From: G039029935 sp039029935
GTDB taxonomy: Bacteria; Chloroflexota; Anaerolineae; Caldilineales; Caldilineaceae
DNA length: 5,545 nucleotides
Assembly (NCBI GenBank): GCA_039029935.1
Contig: JBCCFC010000947.1
Span: forward strand, 1-5,545
Reading direction: 5' to 3'
Positions 1-5,545 of this stretch are shown in pieces. The first letter of the stretch is position 1. Each line of letters starts with the position of its first letter. The position numbers and the translations under genes are program-made. The notes below the pieces were generated by a model. The model was not told where the DNA came from. It was given only the letters and a program-made list of their open reading frames with translations, and searched no databases.

Positions 1-181
1 CGTCAATGCGCAAGGAGTGTTCAAACTGCTTGAACGCCTCTTCATATCGTTCCGCTTGCGCCAACGTCGTCCCATAGCTATTTCTTGTGACCGTATTCTC
101 TGCGTCAATGCGCAAGGAGTGTTCAAACTGCTTGAACGCCTCTTCATATCGTTCCGCTTGCGCCAACGCCGTCCCATAGCT
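1..181 (-). repeat. Near-identical 102-bp tandem repeat encoding TPR units
   Basis: Positions 1-79 and 103-181 match at all but one base, at a period of 102 bp (34 codons, one TPR). The one difference changes Ala122 in the first unit to Thr156 in the second. The 23-base linkers between them are much more diverged. Such high DNA identity points to recent duplication or gene conversion, and the array probably continues beyond the left edge. Confidence 0.9.
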
Positions 182-532
182 TGAGAGTGTGACCGTATCA
201 TAGGGATTGATTTCGGCTGCTTCTGCGAGAAGCGCAAATTGGACTGAGGGAATCGGAATTTTCTGGCTAAGGACGCTGAGACTTTTGCAATATAAATGGA
301 GCGTATCGGCTTGATTTTCACGCAAATAGCCAAGGCTCTTTTCAGCGCGGGAAATTCGCCCCTGCTGATAGTAGGTGATAATCTGTTCAATCAGGTTTTC
401 AGTATCGGTAAAGCGTTTATGGATGCTGCGCTTGTCTTTCTCTTTTGGGCGCGAGTATCCGTTGAGACGTTCTTCACGTTGCTGATCATACTGTCTGTTA
501 TTCTTTTTACGGTTTCGCGTTCGTTTTGCCAT
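1..532 (-). CDS. TPR-repeat protein, N-terminal part (runs off left edge)
   Basis: Open frame of 177 codons from ATG at 532 to the window edge with no stop, so the C-terminus is missing. A TGA lies in frame two codons upstream of the ATG, so this is the first usable start; no clear Shine-Dalgarno precedes it. Residues 1-40 are very basic (MAKRTRNRKKNNRQ...). Residues 43-115 look helical (TENLIEQIITYYQQGRISRAEKSLGYL), like degenerate TPR helices. From residue 118 there are 34-residue TPR units: SYGTALAQAERYEEAF at 118-151, then a near copy from 152 to the edge. TPRs are protein-protein interaction scaffolds; partner and function cannot be inferred. No signal peptide is seen, so it is probably cytoplasmic. 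The basic N-terminus could contact nucleic acid or ribosomes, but that is speculation. Certain as a coding gene and as TPR, unknown in role. Confidence 0.85.
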   Translation of the reverse strand, partial: MAKRTRNRKKNNRQYDQQREERLNGYSRPKEKDKRSIHKRFTDTENLIEQIITYYQQGRISRAEKSLGYLRENQADTLHLYCKSLSVLSQKIPIPSVQFALLAEAAEINPYDTVTLSSYGTALAQAERYEEAFKQFEHSLRIDAENTVTRNSYGTTLAQAERYEEAFKQFEHSLRID

Positions 533-542
533 ATGTCACACA

Positions 543-577
543 GGCATTCTGCCCACCGCCAGCGGACAAGGATGTCC
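543..577. repeat. Pair of small hairpins in the TPR gene leader, possible dispersed repeat
   Basis: Two short perfect inverted repeats stand side by side: GGCA-TTC-TGCC (543-553) and GGACA-AGGA-TGTCC (564-577). They lie in the presumed 5' leader of the TPR gene. The block resembles GC-rich intergenic repeats I have seen in other environmental bacteria, but that is recollection and cannot be checked here. Neither has a T-tract, so terminator function is unlikely. Confidence 0.3.
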
Positions 578-602
578 ACACCACGTTTCCCCAATGCCAC
601 CT

Positions 603-630
603 ATTCTAATCGAACTGGAGCGGATTGCAA
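603..630 (-). promoter_or_regulatory. Possible sigma-70-type promoter for the TPR gene
   Basis: Read on the minus strand: TTGCAA (625-630, 4/6 to consensus), 16-bp spacer, TAGAAT (603-608, 5/6). A start near 596 would give a leader of about 64 nt before the ATG at 532. It lies in the gap between the RHH gene and the TPR gene, where a promoter is expected. Based on sequence match only. Confidence 0.35.
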
Positions 631-668
631 AGACACTTATCAAGCCCCTCCATAATTTTGCGACATCA

Positions 669-1043
669 TTATGCCATCTCTGGCTCAGGCAAATCCAGCC
701 GCTCATCAATCCAATCACGCAGTAACGCGCTCATAGACGTTTGCGATGCCAATGCCTCAGCACGCAAAATATTCGTGAGATAAGTACTCATGTGAATCGT
801 CAAAGATTCTGTTACTTCAGCTTCACCATTTGGTGTATAGGGTTCAAAATAGCCAACAGGAAACAGATAGTCTTCGCTAGTATCGTCATACACACGTAAT
901 TCACCCAAGCGTTGGTCATCCGGCGTTTGGGCGAATGCCTTGTATACATGACCAATGGTCAGGTCCGTTGTATCTTTCTCATCAATTGGCTGGTTTTCAA
1001 ATTCGATATAGGCTGTATTGTTAATACATCTTACATAACTCAT
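669..1043 (-). CDS. Small protein: SH3-like N-terminal module plus C-terminal ribbon-helix-helix
   Basis: 124 aa from ATG at 1043, stop TAA. An ATG at 1106 would add 21 residues (MGFGVGFYRRERGGRREEE...), but these translate a repeat and overlap the upstream gene; the inner ATG has AGGAGG 8 nt before it, so it is preferred. Residues 1-69 (MSYVRCINN..., LTIGHVYKA, LRVYDDTSEDYLFPVGYFEPY) resemble a small beta-barrel module found in many uncharacterised phage and bacterial proteins. Residues 77-117 fit a CopG/Arc-type ribbon-helix-helix: a strand (VTESLTIHM), helix A (about 86-100) and helix B (SMSALLRDWIDERL, 103-116). RHH dimers usually bind DNA as repressors or antitoxins. No toxin gene is adjacent, so an antitoxin role is unsupported. 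The domain assignments rest on pattern recognition. The gene begins 47 nt after the oxidoreductase stop and may be co-transcribed with it. Confidence 0.75.
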   Translation of the reverse strand: MSYVRCINNTAYIEFENQPIDEKDTTDLTIGHVYKAFAQTPDDQRLGELRVYDDTSEDYLFPVGYFEPYTPNGEAEVTESLTIHMSTYLTNILRAEALASQTSMSALLRDWIDERLDLPEPEMA

Positions 1044-1051
1044 GAGGTGTT

Positions 1052-1057
1052 CCTCCT
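1052..1057 (-). promoter_or_regulatory. Strong ribosome binding site AGGAGG that sets the RHH gene start
   Basis: Perfect AGGAGG on the minus strand, 8 nt upstream of the ATG at 1043. It decides for the 124-residue protein over the longer frame from 1106. Its upstream end overlaps the last unit of the 9-bp repeat by two bases. Confidence 0.8.
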
Positions 1058-1082
1058 CTCTGCGCCCTCCGCGCTCTCTGCG
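1056..1082 (-). repeat. Three tandem 9-bp units, CGCAGAGAG type
   Basis: Minus-strand units: CGCAGAGAG (1074-1082), CGCGGAGGG (1065-1073), CGCAGAGAG (1056-1064), then GAGG. The outer units are identical and the middle one differs at two positions. Purine-rich tracts of this kind (CGCAGAG repeated) recur between genes in many environmental bacterial genomes, from memory. It fills most of the gap between the oxidoreductase and the RHH gene. Confidence 0.75.
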
Positions 1083-1090
1083 GTAAAATC

Positions 1091-2332
1091 CTACGCCAAA
1101 CCCCAATGTTCATCAATCGGGTCCTGAAACAAACTCCGCTCCCCCGATAACACCTCATCCACCAAAATCACCTCGCCTGTCAAGGCCGACTCATAAATAG
1201 CATCACCGACCGCCAATGAACGCATCCCCTCAATGCCGTCAATCTCTGGCTGGTCACGGTTGCCACGCAAAATTTCCAAGAACTCCCAAATTTCAATCGC
1301 AAAGCCATCGGTTGCGCCACCGGGGTAGAGAAACTCTTGGTCCTCGGCACGCAACGTAGCCTCATGCATGGCCGCCAGTTCGGGCATGGTGTATGTTTGT
1401 CCCGATGCTTGGGTCAGTTCTGCTGACTCTGGATTGTCGGGGCGTCGCTCAAAGAGGTGAAAGTTGGAGTATGGCCCATCGGTTGTGTCACGCAGCGAAC
1501 CACCGCTGCCATAAAAGGTAAAGTTATACGCGGGTTCGCCCACCGCGGCTAGACTCCATGCCCATGTGCCGATGACGCCATTCTTAAAGGTGAAGGTAAT
1601 CATAGCCGTGTCTTCAGGGGCATCGGTAAAGGGAATGTCCACACCTGTACCGATGGAACGCAACTCTGCATAGACCTTTTCAACTTCACCAAAGAAATAG
1701 CGAATACTGTCACAGTAGTGAAAGCCGCTGTCTAGCACGGGACCACCGCCCGACATCAGCTTGTTCTGTCGCCAGATGACCTTCTCTGGCAACGGTTCAT
1801 CGTTGGGTTTGGGTGGGGCGGGTGGGCGGCGATAATGATGGAAAAAGCTCAGTGGCTTGCCCATCAACCCCGACTCGTTGAGTACCCAATGAGCGACTCG
1901 TTGTCCCGGTTGACGACGATGGGGGGCGGCGGTTGACAGCACTTTGCCCGTGCGCTTGGCAACCTCAACCATGCGCTGGCACGCTTTGATGGTGATTCCC
2001 AATGGCTTTTCACAAAGCACATCCAGTCCACCCTCCATGCAGTCGATGGCGATGTCGTGATGCAGACCATGTGGCAGGCACAAATCCACCGCATCGACTG
2101 TGCCGTTGTTGGTCGTTTCGGTAATCAGCGTTTGATGGTCACTGTACATGGCGGGGCGCAGACCAAAGAGTTCCTCAAACATGTCCGCGCGTTCCTGTGC
2201 ATTGGCGTCGTTGGCATCGCAGACCGCCGTGATGACAAAATCACCACGCCCTCGTTCCTGTAAATCTTTCATTGCCAAGGCATGGTGACGTGAAATGCCG
2301 CCACAGCCGATCAGTGCTAGTTGAATGGTCAT
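1091..2332 (-). CDS. Gfo/Idh/MocA-family NAD(P)-dependent oxidoreductase
   Basis: 413 aa, ATG at 2332 preceded by AAGGAG 6 nt upstream, stop TAG. The N-terminal Rossmann fold opens with LIGCGGISRHH (GxGG at 9-12) and continues through VDLCLPHGLHHDIAI (82-96) to the family signature CEKPLG (EKP at 108-110), whose Lys109 is the expected catalytic or cofactor-proximal residue. The C-terminal alpha/beta domain carries GGGPVLDSGFHYCDSIRYFFG (195-215), where Asp201 and His205 fit the usual DxGxH catalytic pair. Length is within or slightly above the normal range of about 330-420. Family members oxidise or reduce hydroxyl groups of sugars, inositols and related compounds in the cytoplasm. The substrate cannot be told: no transporter, sugar kinase or isomerase is nearby. 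The frame is intact and all key residues are present. Confidence 0.93.
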   Translation of the reverse strand: MTIQLALIGCGGISRHHALAMKDLQERGRGDFVITAVCDANDANAQERADMFEELFGLRPAMYSDHQTLITETTNNGTVDAVDLCLPHGLHHDIAIDCMEGGLDVLCEKPLGITIKACQRMVEVAKRTGKVLSTAAPHRRQPGQRVAHWVLNESGLMGKPLSFFHHYRRPPAPPKPNDEPLPEKVIWRQNKLMSGGGPVLDSGFHYCDSIRYFFGEVEKVYAELRSIGTGVDIPFTDAPEDTAMITFTFKNGVIGTWAWSLAAVGEPAYNFTFYGSGGSLRDTTDGPYSNFHLFERRPDNPESAELTQASGQTYTMPELAAMHEATLRAEDQEFLYPGGATDGFAIEIWEFLEILRGNRDQPEIDGIEGMRSLAVGDAIYESALTGEVILVDEVLSGERSLFQDPIDEHWGLA

Positions 2333-2338
2333 GGTTTT

Positions 2339-2344
2339 CTCCTT
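2339..2344 (-). promoter_or_regulatory. Ribosome binding site of the oxidoreductase gene
   Basis: AAGGAG on the minus strand, 6 nt before the ATG at 2332, supporting that start. Confidence 0.75.
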
Positions 2345-2355
2345 GTGATCTTGAA

Positions 2356-2382
2356 ATTATGTGTGGTTTACATGACTGGCAA
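2356..2382 (-). promoter_or_regulatory. Possible promoter of the oxidoreductase gene overlapping the palindrome
   Basis: Minus strand: TTGCCA (2377-2382, 5/6), 15-bp spacer, CATAAT (2356-2361, 5/6). A start near 2349 would leave a short leader containing the Shine-Dalgarno. The spacer is shorter than the ideal 17. The -35 element lies on one arm of the 12-bp inverted repeat, an arrangement that would suit an operator. Sequence match only. Confidence 0.3.
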
Positions 2383-2418
2383 ATCTTGTGCAGACCCACG
2401 AGAATCTGCCAGTCATGT
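2370..2418. repeat. Strong inverted repeat between the small membrane protein and the oxidoreductase
   Basis: Arms ACATGACTGGCA (2370-2381) and TGCCAGTCATGT (2407-2418) are perfect 12-bp reverse complements. Inside, CTTGTG (2385-2390) and CACGAG (2397-2402) pair with one G-T wobble across a 6-nt loop (2391-2396), with small internal loops of 3 and 4 nt. It starts 3 bases after the upstream stop codon, a place typical of a terminator or 3'-end hairpin. No T-tract follows on either strand, so it is not a canonical intrinsic terminator. It may be an mRNA-stabilising or attenuating hairpin, a dispersed palindromic repeat, or an operator. Confidence 0.8.
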
Positions 2419-2421
2419 TGT

Positions 2422-2625
2422 CTATGCCTCTGTCAATCCTTTGAGCTGATCATGCATGGCTTTCTCCTTCTCATCCGCAGCCCGATCCCCATCTTCCAGT
2501 GCCTTATCCCACCGAGATCGATAGGTCTCATCATACGCAGCCTCATCCGCAGGACCAAACAAATAGGTAAACACCAAGCCCAGCCCGATGCCAAGCAGTA
2601 GACCGATGAATAGATTTTTTTTCAT
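2422..2625 (-). CDS. Small single-pass membrane protein, YtxH-like
   Basis: 67 aa, ATG at 2625, stop TAG. Residues 4-23 form one glycine-rich hydrophobic segment (LFIGLLLGIGLGLVFTYLFG) after Lys2-Lys3, long enough to cross the membrane; the flanking lysines suggest the N-terminus is cytoplasmic. Residues 25-67 are charged and probably helical (YRSRWDKALEDGDRAADEKEKAM). This layout, a Gly-rich helix ending in FGP and then an amphipathic tail, resembles short YtxH-domain proteins common in Chloroflexota and Firmicutes; the function of that family is poorly defined. There is no lipobox cysteine. The Shine-Dalgarno is weak (AAGAAA, about 6 nt upstream). A run of eight A bases spans codons 2-4. 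The gene lies 183 nt after leuS, separated by the heptamer arrays. The protein-like composition makes it credible, but the YtxH label is tentative. Confidence 0.7.
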   Translation of the reverse strand: MKKNLFIGLLLGIGLGLVFTYLFGPADEAAYDETYRSRWDKALEDGDRAADEKEKAMHDQLKGLTEA

Positions 2626-2653
2626 AATGTATTTCTTGTTTTATGGGTTGAAG

Positions 2654-2716
2654 AGTTGATAGTTGATAGTTGATAGTTGATAGTTGATAGTTGATAGTTG
2701 ATAGTTGATAGTTGAT
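2654..2716. repeat. Heptanucleotide tandem array, 9 perfect AGTTGAT units
   Basis: Nine uninterrupted identical copies of the 7-mer AGTTGAT in plus-strand reading. It lies in the gap between leuS and the small membrane protein gene. Heptamer arrays of this sort are known as short tandemly repeated repetitive (STRR) sequences in cyanobacteria and occur in other bacteria. No coding frame runs through it. Confidence 0.95.
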
Positions 2717-2720
2717 TATT

Positions 2721-2804
2721 CACTAATCACTAATCACTAATCACTAATCACTAATCACTAATCACTCTTCACTAATCACTAATCACTCTTCACTAATCAC
2801 TCTT
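2721..2804. repeat. Second heptanucleotide array, 12 units of CACTAAT/CACTCTT
   Basis: Twelve 7-mers in exact register: nine CACTAAT and three CACTCTT (2763, 2784, 2798). CACTAAT blocks of 6, 2 and 1 are each closed by one CACTCTT. It is separated from the first array by TATT and ends 4 bases from the leuS stop codon. On the minus strand the unit reads TAGTGAT, against TAGTTGA (plus strand) for the first array, so the two arrays are near reverse complements. Confidence 0.95.
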
Positions 2805-2808
2805 CAAT

Positions 2809-5322
<2,514 letters not shown>

Positions 5323-5325
<3 letters not shown>

Positions 5326-5420
5326 TGACGAAGCAACGTTGTATGCGCGTTATATTTCGTAGCAACGACAAGACAACGTTGCATTCGCGTTAAAATACCT
5401 TGCAGCGATGAAGCGGTTTC
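5323..5420. repeat. Three imperfect 40-bp direct repeats upstream of leuS
   Basis: Copies begin at 5323 (CAATGACGAAGCAACGTTG), 5363 (CAACGACAAGACAACGTTG) and 5403 (CAGCGATGAAGCGG), at exact 40-bp spacing. The first two share CAACGTTG and a following CGCGTTA; the third is decayed after about 14 bases. CAACGTTG is a perfect 8-bp palindrome at 5334-5341 and 5374-5381. The first copy just overlaps the TTG candidate start of leuS. The set could be regulator sites or a remnant of tandem duplication. Confidence 0.7.
5349..5376 (-). promoter_or_regulatory. Possible leuS promoter inside the 40-bp repeats
   Basis: Minus strand: TTGTCT (5371-5376, 4/6), 16-bp spacer, TATAAC (5349-5354, 5/6). Transcription from about 5342 would give a leader of roughly 17 nt to TTG 5325 or 50 nt to ATG 5292. 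The two CAACGTTG palindromes flank this element, one overlapping the -35 and one just downstream of the predicted start site. No T-box hallmark is visible in the 220 nt available. Confidence 0.3.
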
Positions 5421-5545
5421 TAACCTATATCTCATGATTTTTACATGTGACACCCAAGTTTTTTTGCGTGAATCTGCCTAAAATTTAACGTCCAACAACA
5501 TATCTAAAATTGAAAATTAGGCTCTTAGGGCCTCGCCATTTTTTC
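5421..5545. other. AT-rich intergenic DNA upstream of leuS
   Basis: No coding frame, RNA gene or clear signal. It holds an imperfect inverted repeat (GCCTAA at 5476-5481 and TTAGGC at 5517-5522, with partial pairing further in), a direct repeat CTAAAATT (5478-5485, 5504-5511), and near the edge a 6-bp hairpin (AGGCTC-TTA-GGGCCT) with six T bases shortly after on the plus strand. None is convincing alone. Confidence 0.4.

Noticed and set aside
296..655. 119-codon plus-strand reading frame with a hydrophobic stretch
   Set aside because: It is antisense to the TPR gene and its apparent membrane segment is the reverse reading of a charged TPR N-terminus.
669..1106. Longer 145-residue version of the RHH protein starting at 1106
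   Set aside because: The extra residues are translated from the 9-bp repeat and overlap the oxidoreductase 3' end, while the ATG at 1043 has a perfect AGGAGG at good spacing.
2654..2804. CRISPR array
   Set aside because: The units are 7-bp back-to-back repeats without spacers, so this is a simple tandem array.
5519..5544. Intrinsic terminator on the plus strand at the right edge
   Set aside because: The 6-bp stem has a G-T wobble and is separated from the T-run by about five bases, and no plus-strand gene lies before it to be terminated.
5326..5545. T-box riboswitch upstream of leuS
   Set aside because: T-boxes often control synthetase genes, but no T-box sequence (AGGGTGG-type), specifier stem or terminator hairpin with T-run was found on the minus strand here.

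Overview
The window carries five protein-coding genes, all on the minus strand. In transcription order (right to left) they are leuS, a small membrane-anchored YtxH-like protein, a Gfo/Idh/MocA-family oxidoreductase, a small SH3-like plus ribbon-helix-helix protein, and the N-terminal part of a TPR protein that runs off the left edge. I see no rRNA, tRNA, CRISPR array, transposase, phage gene or recognisable defence cassette. Large plus-strand reading frames are antisense shadows of leuS and the oxidoreductase.

The likely source is an uncultured Chloroflexota bacterium (Anaerolineae-like). This is inferred from LeuRS sequence character: an HTGH signature followed by WYAFTPSD, a very short segment before KMSKS, and a GPWDQGGPWN block. 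The small YtxH-like protein and the abundance of short intergenic repeats fit but do not prove it. No single feature fixes the taxon.

Layout. At 5326-5545 lies the leuS upstream region, with three decaying copies of a 40-bp direct repeat, two of which contain the palindrome CAACGTTG, and a possible promoter. leuS is at 2809-5325. At 2626-2808 is a gap filled by two heptanucleotide arrays (9 and 12 units) that are almost reverse complements of each other. At 2422-2625 is the small membrane protein, followed within 3 bases by a strong 12-bp inverted repeat (2370-2418). The oxidoreductase is at 1091-2332. Between it and the next gene (669-1043) is a 47-nt gap holding three 9-bp repeats that run into that gene's Shine-Dalgarno sequence. 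At 533-668 is a small intergenic region with a possible promoter and two small hairpins. The TPR gene starts at 532, and its last two visible repeats are nearly identical at the DNA level.

The genes do not form an obvious pathway: an essential translation enzyme, a sugar- or cyclitol-type dehydrogenase and three accessory proteins. The most notable signal is in the intergenic DNA, where nearly every gap holds a different short repeat or palindrome. I found no convincing new multi-gene system.
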